Of a stretch of DNA of 64,000 bases, positions 46,245-55,391 are shown piece by piece. The stretch covers positions 1-64,000 of the forward strand of contig NZ_JNWQ01000016.1 of assembly GCF_000716875.1 (NCBI RefSeq). The letters run 5' to 3'. The notes under the pieces were generated by a model that did not search any database, was not told where the DNA came from, and was given only the letters and a program-made list of their open reading frames with translations. Both the position numbers and the translations under genes were made by a program. Numbering within the stretch: position 1 is the stretch's first letter; every line of letters starts with the position of its first letter. Source of the stretch: Streptomyces novaecaesareae (GTDB lineage: Bacteria; Actinomycetota; Actinomycetes; Streptomycetales; Streptomycetaceae).

Positions 46245-49200
46245 GCCAACGTGAGACGGCCACCGCCGACGCCGCCGACCGCACCACCGACCTCACCGAC
46301 AACCGCATCGCGGTGGTCGGCATCGGCTGCCGGTTCCCCGGCGCCGACGGACCAGGGGCGTTCTGGCGCAACCTGCGGGACGGCACCGAGAGCGTCACGT
46401 TCTTCGACGACGGGCAGCTGGCGGCCGCGGGCGTGCCGGAGGAACTGCGCGCCGACCCCGACTTCGTCCCGGCCCAGGCCGTGCTGGACGACGAGTTCGG
46501 CTTCGACGCGGGCTTCTTCGGCATCAGCCCCCGTGAGGCGGACATCATGGATCCGCAGCACCGGCTGATGCTGACGTGCGCCTGGGAGGCCCTGGAGGAC
46601 AGCGGACGCCGTCCCGACCGGCTCGGCGGCAAGGTCGGCGTCTTCGCCGGCGGCTACCGCAGCGACTACCTCCGGCACGTGCGCACCGACGGGGACACGG
46701 CCGCGGAGTTCGCCCGCGACGTCGCCAACGACAGCGACTACCTGGCCACCCGCGTCTCGTACAAGCTCAACCTGACCGGCCCCTCGGTGACCGTGCAGAC
46801 CGCCTGCTCCACCTCGCTGGTCGCGGTGCACCTCGCCTGCCAGAGCCTGCTCCTGGGCGAGTCCGACACCGCGCTGGCCGGCGGTGCCACCGTCCGCTCG
46901 GGCCACCAGCGGGGATACGTGTACCAGCGCGGCGGCATCCTCTCCTCCGACGGGCACTGCCGCGCCTTCGACGCCGCCGCCGAGGGCACCGTCATCGGCG
47001 ACGGCGTGGGCGTCGTCGTGCTGCGCCGACTGGCCGACGCGATCGCCGACGGCGACCCGATCCGGGCCGTGATCCTCGGCTCCGCCGTCGGCAACGACGG
47101 CGCCGACCGGGTCGGCTTCACCGCCCCCGGCGTGCAGGGCCAGTCCGAGGTCGTCCGGACCGCCCTGGAACGCGCCGGCGTCCACCCCCACACCATCGGC
47201 TACATCGAGACGCACGGCAGCGGCACGCCGCTCGGCGACCGCATCGAGGTCGACGCGCTCGACCGCGCCTTCCGCGCCGCCGGGTGGCGCGAGGGCGGCT
47301 GCGCCCTCGGCTCCGTCAAGACGAACATCGGGCACACGCACGCCGCCGCCGGCATCGCCGGTCTGATCAAGACGGTCCTCTCGCTCCAGCACCGGATGCT
47401 GCCGCCGACCCTCCACTTCGAGCGGCCCAACCCGCGCATCCGCTTCGCCCGCACCCCGTTCCGGGTCAACCACGAGCTCACCGCGTGGACGGCCGAATCC
47501 GGCCCGCTGCGCGCCGGGGTGAGCTCCTTCGGCCTGGGCGGCACGGGCGCGCACGTCGTCCTGGAGCAGGCGCCCGAGCCGGCCCGCGCCGAGGAGGACG
47601 AGACCCGTGGCCGCTGGCACCTGCTGCCGGTGTCCGCCCACACCCCGGAGGGCGCGGAGCAGGCCGCCGAGCGGCTGGCCGCACACCTCGCCGACCGTCC
47701 CGGACTGCGGCTCGCCGACGTCGCCCGGACGCTCCAGCACGGCCGGAGCCACTTCCCGCACCGGCGGATCGTGGTCGCCCGCGACCTGGACGGGGCCGTC
47801 GCCGCGCTGCGCGGCGCGTCCGCCGACGCCCTCTTCGCCGGCCAGGCGGCGCACGACGCTCCGCCGGTCGCCTTCCTGCTGACCGGTCTGGGCGACCAGT
47901 ACCCGCAGATGGGGCGTCAGCTCTACGAGACCGAACCGGTCTTCCGCGCCGAGGTGGACCGCTGCGCGGCCCTGCTGAAGGAGCGCTCCGGCATCGATCT
48001 GCCGGCCGCGCTCTACCCCGGGCCCGCCCCCGCGGACGAGCCGGGGCAGGGGACCGACCTGCGCAGGCTGCTCGGCCGCGGGACGGACCCGGCCGAGGGG
48101 CTGAGCCGGACCGAGCAGGCCCAGCCGGCCCTGTTCGTCGTGGAGTACGCGCTGGCCAGGCTGCTGGAGCACTGGGGGGTCCGGCCGGACGCCCTCATCG
48201 GCTACAGCCTGGGCGAGTACGTGGCGGCCTGCCTGTCGGGCGTGCTCACCCTGGAGGACGCGCTGACGCTGGTGGCCGCGCGGGCCGAGCTGATCGGCCG
48301 ACTCGCGCCCGGAGCGATGCTCGCGGTGCCGCTGCCCGAGTCGCGGGTCCGCCCGCTGCTCGGCGACCGGCTCTCCCTGGCCGCGGTCAACGGGCCGGAC
48401 CTGTGCGTGCTGTCCGGCGAGCCGGACGCCATCGCCGCCGTCGAGGCCGACCTGGCGGCCGAGGGCGTGGCCACCCGCCGGCTGAACGCCTCGCGCGCCT
48501 TCCACTCCGTCATGATGGAGCCGGTCGTCGAGGAGTTCACCGAGCTGGTCGCCGGCTTCGTGCTCAAGCCGCCGTCCATCCCGTACCTGTCCAACGTGAC
48601 CGGTGACTGGATCACGGACGAGGAGGCCACCGACCCCGGCTACTGGGCGCGGCACCTGCGCGAGCCGGTCCGGTTCGCCGACGGCGTCCACAAGCTGTGG
48701 GCGGAGCCGGACCGGGTCCTCCTCGAAGTCGGCCCGGGCTCCACGCTGGGCGGCATCGCCCTGCGCAACCGCCCCGCCGAGGACACCGCGGCACAGCTGG
48801 TGCTCGCCACGCTGCCCCCGTCCTTCGACCGGCGGCCGGCGGCCGGGTTCCTGCGCGGCACGCTCGGCAAGCTCTGGCTCGCCGGCCTACCGGTGCAGTG
48901 GCCCGCCGTCGACGGCGGCCCGGCCAGGGTCGCCCTGCCCACAACCCCCTTCGACCTGCGCGAGCACCGCGTCACCCCCCGTTGGGAGACCGAGCAGGCT
49001 CCGCCGGCGGTTCCCGCCCTCGTCCGCAAGGAGAACCTCGCCGAGTGGTTCTCCGTACCGGGCTGGGAACCGCTGCCGCCCCTGCTCACCACGGGCGGCG
49101 CCGCCGACGAGCCCGCCGACTGGCTGGTGTTCCTCGACGACCGGGCGGTCGGCGACCACGTCGCCGCACGGCTGACCGAGCGCGGACACCGGGTGGTGAC

Positions 49201-51853
49201 GGTCCGACCCGGCGATGCGTGGCGGGAAACGGGCGACGGGCAGTACACCGTACGGCCCGACCGCGCCGAGGACTACGCCGCCCTGCTGCGCGAGCTCGAC
49301 CGAGCCGCCGCACGGCCGCGGCACATCGTGCACTGCTGGACGGTGACCGACCCGCAGGACCGTCCCGACACCGCCGAGCTCCGGTGGCGCGCCTTCGACA
49401 GCCTGCTGTTCCTGGCACAGGCGCTCGGCGGGACGGGCGCCGGCGAGGAGGTGGCCGTCACGGTCGTCTCCAGCGACCTGCACCCGCTGCACGGCAGCGA
49501 CTCGCAGCCGCTCAAGGCCCTGCTGCTGGGCCCCACCCAGGTCTGGCCGCGCGAAGCGGCGGGCGTCGCCTGCCGCAGCGTGGACATCAGCCTCACCGCC
49601 CCCGCGAGCCGCCGTGACGAGGCCCGGGCCCTGGACGCCCTCGTGGCCCAGCTGCACCAGCCGGTCACCGACACCCAGATCGCGCTGCGGGGCACCGGCC
49701 GCTGGCGGCGGGTGTTCCTGCCCGCCCCGGTCGACGGCACGGAGCAGGACAACCCCCGGCTGCGCCGGGGCGGCACCTACCTGATCACCGGCGGTCTGGG
49801 CGGCATGGCCCTGGAGCTGGCCGGTCACCTGGCCCGCACGGTCGGCGCCAACCTCGTGCTGGTCGGCCGCCACGGGCTGCCGCCACGCGAGGAGTGGGAC
49901 GCCCCGGGCACCGGGGCCGACGCCGAGCTGGCCCGGCGGATCGAGCGGGTGCGGCGGCTGGAGGAGCTCGGCGCCCGCGTCGAGGTCGTCCGCGCCGACA
50001 TCACCGACGGCCCCGCCGTGGCGGCCGCGATGCGCCGGGCCGTGGAGCGCTTCGGGGCCGTGCACGGCGTCGTGCACGCCGCGGGCGTGCCCGGCGGCGG
50101 CCTGATGCAGCTCAAGGACCCGGAGGCGGCCGCCGCGGTGCTGGCGCCGAAGGTGGACGGCACGCTCGCGCTGCTGGAGGCCTGCCGCGAGGTCGCGGCG
50201 GACCTGGACTTCGTCGTCCTGTGCTCCTCCCTGCTGGCCGTCACCGGCGGGCTCGGGCAGGTGGACTACTGCGCGGCCAACGCCTTCCTGGACGCCGTGG
50301 CCCACCACCACGACGCCCTCGGCGACCTGCCGGTCACGGCGGTCGACTGGGACGCCTGGCGCGAGGTCGGCATGGCCGAGCGCACCGTCGGCGGGGCCGC
50401 CGCGGCGAACGCCGGGACCACCGGGACCGCCGGCTCGCAGACCGGCCATCCGCTGCTCCAGCGGCGCCTCACCGCCACCGAGCGGCACACGGTCTACGCA
50501 GCCGACTTCAGCGCCGACCGCAGCTGGCTCGTCGACGAGCACCGGATGCTGGGCCACCCGGTCGTCCCCGGAACCGGCCACCTGGAACTCGTCCGGGCGG
50601 CGGTGGCCGAGCACTCCGGCAAGGAGCTGCGGGAGCTGTCGGACATCACCTTCTTCTCCCCGATCGTGGTCGACGAGGACCGGCCCCGCGAGGTCAGGGT
50701 GGTGCTCGACTGCACCGGCGACGACTACGCGTTCTCGGTGGTCAGCCGGTACGACGGCAAGGCCGCGTGGCTCCTCAACTCCACCGGCAGGGCGACCGCC
50801 GGCGACCGGCAGGCCCGGCCGGACGGCGCCTCCCCGGACGCCGCGGCCCCGGACGTCGCGGCCCTGACCGGGCCGGGCGGCCTGCGCCCGGTGGAACACC
50901 CCGTGCACGAGGGCCCGATGGGCTTCGCGGGCCGCTCGCAGTGCCTGGAGCGGATGTACGCCGGCGACCGGGAGTACCTGGCCCTGCTGGCCCTGCCGGA
51001 ACCGTACGCCCACGAGGTCCCGGAGCTGGCCCTCCACCCGTCCCTCATGGACCTCGCCACCGCCTTCGTCGGCGTGCACGCGGCGCAGGAGTTCCGCATC
51101 CCCATCTCCTACGGCCGGATCACCCAGTACGCCCCGCTCACCGCCCGCGTCTACAGCCACCACCGCTACGCCGTGGCCGACGACGCGGCACTGGAGACCC
51201 TCTCCGCCGACGTGACGATCACCGACGAGGACGGCCGCGTGCTGGTCGTCGTCGAGGGATTCGTCCTGAAGCGGACCGGCGACCTCACCGAACGGCTGGC
51301 GGGCCTGCGGCACGGCACGTCCGAGGAGGTCGTCGGATACCGCTTCGCCGAGGCGGAGCAGGAGCGCGAGGCACCGGGCGTCGCCTTCCTGCGGCAGCAG
51401 CTGGAGCAGGGCATCCTGCCGGGCGAGGGCGTGGCGGCCTTCGACCGGATCGTGGCGGCGGCCCCGGGCCCCCAGGTCGCCGTGTGCACCCAGGACCTGC
51501 ACGCGGTCATGGCCCAGGTCACCGCCGAGGGCGCGCAGCCGCAGCAGGCCGCCGCAGGCGCTCCGGCCGGCCCCGCCCACCCCCGGCCGCACCTGATGAC
51601 CCCGTACACCGCCCCGCGCGGGGACACCGAGAGCGCGCTGGCCGCGCTCTGGCAGGACCTGCTGGGCCTGGACCGGGTCGGAGCGCACGACAACTTCTTC
51701 GAGCTCGGCGGGCACTCCCTGCTGGGCATCCAGCTCGCGGCGCGGCTGCGCGCGGACCTGGGCGTCGAGGTGGCCGTCGGCAGCATCTTCAACGCGCTCA
51801 CGGTCGCCGAGCTGGCCACGGTCGTGGACCGGCGGAAGGCGGAGGACCGGTGA
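46241..51853 (+). CDS. Type I polyketide synthase, one module: KS-AT-KR-DH-ACP
   Basis: An 1870-aa protein. KS about 20-440: Cys189 in TACSTS, ETHGSGTPLGD, NIGHTHAAAG. AT about 535-830: Ser656 in GYSLGE (the usual GHSxGE has Tyr for His) and a SRAFHS specificity motif that leans to malonyl-type units. KR: NADPH loop TGGLGGMA near 1184 and Tyr1343 in VDYCAANAF. DH: His1434 in DEHRMLGHPVVPG and Asp1604 in LHPSLMD. ACP: Ser1826 in LGGHSLLG. DH follows KR, the reverse of the usual order. There is no loading domain, so it must receive a starter from a discrete carrier, and the extender may be hydroxymalonyl-ACP from the cassette downstream. Confidence 0.92.
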   Translation: MSQRETATADAADRTTDLTDNRIAVVGIGCRFPGADGPGAFWRNLRDGTESVTFFDDGQLAAAGVPEELRADPDFVPAQAVLDDEFGFDAGFFGISPREADIMDPQHRLMLTCAWEALEDSGRRPDRLGGKVGVFAGGYRSDYLRHVRTDGDTAAEFARDVANDSDYLATRVSYKLNLTGPSVTVQTACSTSLVAVHLACQSLLLGESDTALAGGATVRSGHQRGYVYQRGGILSSDGHCRAFDAAAEGTVIGDGVGVVVLRRLADAIADGDPIRAVILGSAVGNDGADRVGFTAPGVQGQSEVVRTALERAGVHPHTIGYIETHGSGTPLGDRIEVDALDRAFRAAGWREGGCALGSVKTNIGHTHAAAGIAGLIKTVLSLQHRMLPPTLHFERPNPRIRFARTPFRVNHELTAWTAESGPLRAGVSSFGLGGTGAHVVLEQAPEPARAEEDETRGRWHLLPVSAHTPEGAEQAAERLAAHLADRPGLRLADVARTLQHGRSHFPHRRIVVARDLDGAVAALRGASADALFAGQAAHDAPPVAFLLTGLGDQYPQMGRQLYETEPVFRAEVDRCAALLKERSGIDLPAALYPGPAPADEPGQGTDLRRLLGRGTDPAEGLSRTEQAQPALFVVEYALARLLEHWGVRPDALIGYSLGEYVAACLSGVLTLEDALTLVAARAELIGRLAPGAMLAVPLPESRVRPLLGDRLSLAAVNGPDLCVLSGEPDAIAAVEADLAAEGVATRRLNASRAFHSVMMEPVVEEFTELVAGFVLKPPSIPYLSNVTGDWITDEEATDPGYWARHLREPVRFADGVHKLWAEPDRVLLEVGPGSTLGGIALRNRPAEDTAAQLVLATLPPSFDRRPAAGFLRGTLGKLWLAGLPVQWPAVDGGPARVALPTTPFDLREHRVTPRWETEQAPPAVPALVRKENLAEWFSVPGWEPLPPLLTTGGAADEPADWLVFLDDRAVGDHVAARLTERGHRVVTVRPGDAWRETGDGQYTVRPDRAEDYAALLRELDRAAARPRHIVHCWTVTDPQDRPDTAELRWRAFDSLLFLAQALGGTGAGEEVAVTVVSSDLHPLHGSDSQPLKALLLGPTQVWPREAAGVACRSVDISLTAPASRRDEARALDALVAQLHQPVTDTQIALRGTGRWRRVFLPAPVDGTEQDNPRLRRGGTYLITGGLGGMALELAGHLARTVGANLVLVGRHGLPPREEWDAPGTGADAELARRIERVRRLEELGARVEVVRADITDGPAVAAAMRRAVERFGAVHGVVHAAGVPGGGLMQLKDPEAAAAVLAPKVDGTLALLEACREVAADLDFVVLCSSLLAVTGGLGQVDYCAANAFLDAVAHHHDALGDLPVTAVDWDAWREVGMAERTVGGAAAANAGTTGTAGSQTGHPLLQRRLTATERHTVYAADFSADRSWLVDEHRMLGHPVVPGTGHLELVRAAVAEHSGKELRELSDITFFSPIVVDEDRPREVRVVLDCTGDDYAFSVVSRYDGKAAWLLNSTGRATAGDRQARPDGASPDAAAPDVAALTGPGGLRPVEHPVHEGPMGFAGRSQCLERMYAGDREYLALLALPEPYAHEVPELALHPSLMDLATAFVGVHAAQEFRIPISYGRITQYAPLTARVYSHHRYAVADDAALETLSADVTITDEDGRVLVVVEGFVLKRTGDLTERLAGLRHGTSEEVVGYRFAEAEQEREAPGVAFLRQQLEQGILPGEGVAAFDRIVAAAPGPQVAVCTQDLHAVMAQVTAEGAQPQQAAAGAPAGPAHPRPHLMTPYTAPRGDTESALAALWQDLLGLDRVGAHDNFFELGGHSLLGIQLAARLRADLGVEVAVGSIFNALTVAELATVVDRRKAEDR

Positions 51854-51915
51854 CGGCCGCCCGGCGGACGGCCGGCCCGGAGAGCGAACGGAACGACAAC
51901 GGCATGGAGGAGAAC

Positions 51916-52788
51916 ATGGACGCGCTGCGTGCGGTGGGTGTGGCCGGCGCCGGAGTGATGGGCCGCGAGGTGGCGCTGGTGCTGTCCCAGCACGGACTTC
52001 GGGTCGTCCTCGTCGACGTCTCCGAGGAGGCGCTGGCGGGGGCCCGCAAGGCCATCGAGCAGAAGGTCCGCTTCCAGCGGCTGCTGGGCGCCGGCGGACC
52101 GGAGGTCCCGGTGGCCGAGGTGCTGGAGCGCATCACCTTCGCCACCGACTACAGCGGGTTCACCGAGGTGGACTTCGTCATCGAGAACGTCACCGAGGAC
52201 TGGGAGACCAAGCGCGGGGTGTACGCGGAGATCGACCGGCTCTGCCCGGAGCACGCGGTCTTCGCGGTGAACACCTCCTGCATTCCGATCACCAGGGTCG
52301 GCGGCGCGGTGTCGCGCCCGGACCGCGTCGTCGGCACCCACTTCATGAACCCGGTCACGCAGAAGCCGGTCGTCGAGGTCATCCGGGGGCACCACACCTC
52401 CGAGGCGACCATCGACACCACGAAGCGGCTGCTCGCGGCGATGGGCAAGGAGGGCATCGTCGTCAACGACGCGCCCGGCTTCGTGTCCAACCGCGTCCTC
52501 ATGCTGACCGTCAACGAGGCGGTCTTCCTCCTCCAGGACGGCGTCAGCACCGTCGAGGACGTCGACCGGATCTTCAAGACCTGCTTCGGCCACACGATGG
52601 GGCCGCTGGAGACGGCCGACCTCATCGGACTGGACACGATCCTGCTCTCGATCGAGGGCCTGTACGAGAGCTTCGCCGACAGCAAGTACCGGCCCTGCCC
52701 GCTGCTCCGACGGATGGTCCACGCCGGTCTGCACGGCCGCAAGAGCGGACGCGGCTTCTACGACTACGGCGGGCAGCCCGCCGCCTGA
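51916..52788 (+). CDS. 3-hydroxyacyl-CoA dehydrogenase (FkbK/ZmaI-like)
   Basis: A 290-aa dehydrogenase: NAD motif VAGAGVMGREVALVLSQHG, VNTSCIPITRV, THFMNPV, DAPGFVSNRVLM and the C-terminal GRKSGRGFYDY. In hydroxymalonyl- and methoxymalonyl-ACP pathways this homologue oxidises the glyceryl-ACP hydroxyl. ATG 51916 follows GGAGGAGA; a GTG at 51850 overlapping the PKS stop, with its own GGAGG, would add 22 residues and is also possible. Confidence 0.86.
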   Translation: MDALRAVGVAGAGVMGREVALVLSQHGLRVVLVDVSEEALAGARKAIEQKVRFQRLLGAGGPEVPVAEVLERITFATDYSGFTEVDFVIENVTEDWETKRGVYAEIDRLCPEHAVFAVNTSCIPITRVGGAVSRPDRVVGTHFMNPVTQKPVVEVIRGHHTSEATIDTTKRLLAAMGKEGIVVNDAPGFVSNRVLMLTVNEAVFLLQDGVSTVEDVDRIFKTCFGHTMGPLETADLIGLDTILLSIEGLYESFADSKYRPCPLLRRMVHAGLHGRKSGRGFYDYGGQPAA

Positions 52789-52832
52789 CGCCGCCACGCC
52801 CCCACCCCGCACACCTTCACAGAGAGGTCTCG

Positions 52833-53084
52833 ATGGACGCCATCAAGTCCGCCACCAGGGAATTCATCGGCAAGTACGTCCGCAACCGCGAACTCGCCGA
52901 CAGCGACGACCTGTTCGCCTCCGGCTTCGTCAACTCGCTCTTCGTCATGCAGCTGGTGATGTTCGTGGAGAGCGAGCTGGCGACCCCGGTCGCCGACGAG
53001 GACCTCCAGATGGACAACTTCCGCAGCGTGGACGCCGTGGCCGCCTTCGTGGCGCGCAAGGCCGCGGCCACGCCCGCCGCCTGA
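52833..53084 (+). CDS. Acyl carrier protein for extender-unit synthesis (FkbJ/ZmaD-like)
   Basis: An 83-aa ACP with the attachment serine in ASGFVNSLFVMQLV, the form typical of the dedicated ACPs in methoxymalonyl and hydroxymalonyl cassettes rather than the LGxDS form. GAGAGG precedes the ATG. It lies between the hydroxyacyl-CoA dehydrogenase and the acyl-CoA dehydrogenase. Confidence 0.9.
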   Translation: MDAIKSATREFIGKYVRNRELADSDDLFASGFVNSLFVMQLVMFVESELATPVADEDLQMDNFRSVDAVAAFVARKAAATPAA

Positions 53085-53103
53085 CGACCACGGGGGACGC
53101 ACG

Positions 53104-54240
53104 ATGCAGTTGACGGCGCGGCAGGAGAGCCTGCTCGCGGAAGCCCGGTCCTACGTGGCGCAGGAGATCGCCCCGTACGCCGGCGCATGGGACGAGAACC
53201 AGGCCGTGCCCGAATCGGCCGTCGCCGGCTTCGCCGCACGCGGCCACCTCGGCGCACTGGTGCCCCGGGAGTACGGCGGCGCCGGGCTCGACGCGGTCTC
53301 CTTCGGACTGCTGAACGAGGCGGTCGGCTACGGCTGTTCGTCGATGCGCAGTCTGCTGACCGTGCACAGCATGGTGGTGCACGCGGTCACCCGCTGGGGC
53401 AGCGAGCAGCAGCGCGCCCACTGGCTGCCCCGCCTCGCCGGCGGCGGGAGCATCGGCGCCTTCGCCCTCTCGGAGTCCGAGGCCGGCAGTGACGCCGGGC
53501 GGCTGCGCACCACGGCGCAGCGCCTGCCGGAGGGCGGCTACACCCTCACCGGCGGCAAGATGTGGACCACCTTCGGGCAGCGGGCGGACGTCTACCTGGT
53601 GTTCGCCCGGCTGGACGGCCAGATCACCGCGTTCCTCGTCGAACGCGGCGCACCCGGGCTGGAGGTCGTGCCCGTCACCGGCATGCTCGGCACCCGCGCC
53701 TCCCTCCTGGCCGAACTCCGGCTGGACGACTGCCGGGTGCCGGCCGACGCCCTCGTGGGGCGGCCCGGCTTCGGCCTGTCGGCGGTGGCCACCAGCGCGC
53801 TGGACATCGGCCGCTACAGCGTGGCGTGGGGGTGCGTCGGCCTGCTCGCCGCGTGCGCCGACGCCTCCGTCGCGCACGCGGACGAGCGCGTCCAGTTCGG
53901 CAGGCCGCTGGGCGAGCACCAGCTGGTGCGCCGCATGATCGCCGACATGGTCACCGACACGACCGCGGCCAGGCTGCTGTGCCTGCGGGCGGGGCAGCTG
54001 AAGGACGCCGGGGACCCGGCGACCGTGGACGCGACCTGGACGGCCAAGTACTTCGCCTCCGTCAAGGCGTTCCGCGCGGCGGCGGACACCGTACAGATCT
54101 TCGGGGCCGCGGGCTGCGCCGAGGGCCACCCGGCCCAGCGCATGCTCCGGGACGCGAAGATCATGGAGATCATCGAGGGCAGCACCCAGGTGCAGCAGGA
54201 CTACCTGGCGCAGGCGGCCCTTCGGGAGCGTGCCGTATGA
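53104..54240 (+). CDS. Acyl-CoA dehydrogenase of the extender cassette (FkbI/ZmaE-like)
   Basis: A 378-aa ACAD-fold protein: LVPREYGGAGLDAVSFGLLNEAVG, FALSESEAGSDAGRLRTTAQ, MWTTFGQRADVYLVFAR and the C-terminal IFGAAGCAEGHPAQRMLRDAKIMEIIEGSTQVQQ. In such cassettes it oxidises the carrier-bound C3 unit at the alpha carbon or the aldehyde level. The stop overlaps the FkbH-like start. Confidence 0.9.
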   Translation: MQLTARQESLLAEARSYVAQEIAPYAGAWDENQAVPESAVAGFAARGHLGALVPREYGGAGLDAVSFGLLNEAVGYGCSSMRSLLTVHSMVVHAVTRWGSEQQRAHWLPRLAGGGSIGAFALSESEAGSDAGRLRTTAQRLPEGGYTLTGGKMWTTFGQRADVYLVFARLDGQITAFLVERGAPGLEVVPVTGMLGTRASLLAELRLDDCRVPADALVGRPGFGLSAVATSALDIGRYSVAWGCVGLLAACADASVAHADERVQFGRPLGEHQLVRRMIADMVTDTTAARLLCLRAGQLKDAGDPATVDATWTAKYFASVKAFRAAADTVQIFGAAGCAEGHPAQRMLRDAKIMEIIEGSTQVQQDYLAQAALRERAV

Positions 54241-55271
54241 GCGGGACCGGCAAGACCGTGAAGTGCCTGGTGTGGGACCTGGACCACACCGTCTGGGACG
54301 GCGTCCTCCTGGAGGACGGGCAGGTCACCCTGCGGCCCGGCGTCGCCGACGCCATCCGCACCCTGGACGAGCGCGGCATCCTCCACTCGATCGCCAGCCG
54401 CAACGACCACGCGGCCGCCATGGCCCGGCTCGAAGAGCTCGGCCTGGCCGAGTACTTCCTGCACCCGCAGATCAACTGGGGTGCCAAGTCCGCGTCCGTG
54501 CGGTCCGTGGCCGAGGCGCTGAACATCGGCCTGGACGCGGTCGCGTTCATCGACGACCAGCCCTTCGAGCGGGACGAGGTCGCCTTCGAACTCCCGCAGG
54601 TGCGGTGCCTGGACGCGGCCGAGCTGCCCGCACTGACGCGGATGCCGGAGCTGATGCCGCGCTTCGCCACGGAGGACTCCCGGCGCCGCCGCGAGATGTA
54701 CCGGGCGGACCAGGTCCGCAAGGACGCCGAGGAGAGGTTCGACGGCGCCCAGGACGAGTTCCTGGCCCGCCTGGACATGCGGTTCGAGATCGCCCCCGCG
54801 GGCGAGTCGGACCTCCAGCGCGCCGAGGAACTGACCGTCCGCACCAACCAGTTGAACACGACCGGCGTCACCTACTCGTACGAGGAGCTCGACGCCTTCC
54901 GCACCTCGGACCGGCACCTGCTGCTGACCGCCGCCCTGACCGACCGCTACGGCCCGTACGGCACCATCGGGCTGGCCCTGGTGGAGACGGGGGAGGAGGA
55001 CTGGCACCTCCGGTTGCTGCTGATGTCCTGCCGGGTGATGTCGCGCGGCGTGGGCACCGTCCTGATCAACCACGTCAAGCGGCGGGCCCGGGACGCGGGC
55101 GCCCGGCTGATCGCGGACTTCGTGCCGACCGACCGCAACCGGATGATGCTCGTCTCCTTCAGGTTCAACGGCTTCGAGGAGATCTCCCGCGAGGACGGCC
55201 TGGTGCGGTTCGCCGCGGACCTGTCGTCCATCCCGCCCGACCCGGCCTACCTCGACGTCCTGGCCGGCTGA
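54237..55271 (+). CDS. FkbH-like HAD-family glyceryl transferase/phosphatase
   Basis: A 344-aa protein: HAD motif CLVWDLDHTVWDGVL (DLDxT), SIASRND, VAFIDDQPFERDEV, then a GNAT-like acyltransferase half with ELTVRTNQLNTTG, SCRVMSRGVGT and FVPTDRNRMM. FkbH-type enzymes load glycerate from 1,3-bisphosphoglycerate onto the dedicated ACP and dephosphorylate it. With the preceding three genes it completes hydroxymalonyl-ACP synthesis. The O-methyltransferase (FkbG) found in methoxymalonyl cassettes is absent. Confidence 0.92.
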   Translation: MSGTGKTVKCLVWDLDHTVWDGVLLEDGQVTLRPGVADAIRTLDERGILHSIASRNDHAAAMARLEELGLAEYFLHPQINWGAKSASVRSVAEALNIGLDAVAFIDDQPFERDEVAFELPQVRCLDAAELPALTRMPELMPRFATEDSRRRREMYRADQVRKDAEERFDGAQDEFLARLDMRFEIAPAGESDLQRAEELTVRTNQLNTTGVTYSYEELDAFRTSDRHLLLTAALTDRYGPYGTIGLALVETGEEDWHLRLLLMSCRVMSRGVGTVLINHVKRRARDAGARLIADFVPTDRNRMMLVSFRFNGFEEISREDGLVRFAADLSSIPPDPAYLDVLAG

Positions 55272-55288
55272 CCGGCCGACAGGCCCAA

Positions 55289-55314
55289 GGGGGCCGGCCG
55301 CCCGGCCGGCCCCC
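55289..55314 (+). terminator. Hairpin after the extender cassette
   Basis: GGGGGCCGGC (55289-55298) pairs with 55305-55314 across a 6-base loop, 18 bp after the FkbH-like stop. Confidence 0.65.
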
Positions 55315-55318
55315 GCTC

Positions 55319-55374
55319 CACATCCGCTTCGTCACATCCGCTTCGTCACATCCGCTTCGTCGCATCCGCTTCGT
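55319..55374. repeat. Four tandem 14-bp units, CACATCCGCTTCGT
   Basis: Copies at 55319-55332, 55333-55346, 55347-55360 and 55361-55374; the last has CGC in place of CAC. They fill the space between the hairpin and the start of the SDR gene. Confidence 0.92.
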
Positions 55375-55391
55375 CACAACGAGGACACATC

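Noticed and set aside
45500..48691. 1063-codon minus-strand open frame opposite nadC and the PKS
   Set aside because: It mirrors the GC-rich plus-strand genes, encodes Gly/Arg/Asp-rich low-complexity protein and has no motif; it is an antisense shadow.
48887..51715. 942-codon minus-strand frame opposite the PKS KR-DH region
   Set aside because: Same reasons: compositional shadow of a gene with clear domain motifs on the plus strand.
55305..55391. Possible CRISPR-like array at the 14-bp repeats
   Set aside because: Units are directly adjacent with no spacers and are too short.
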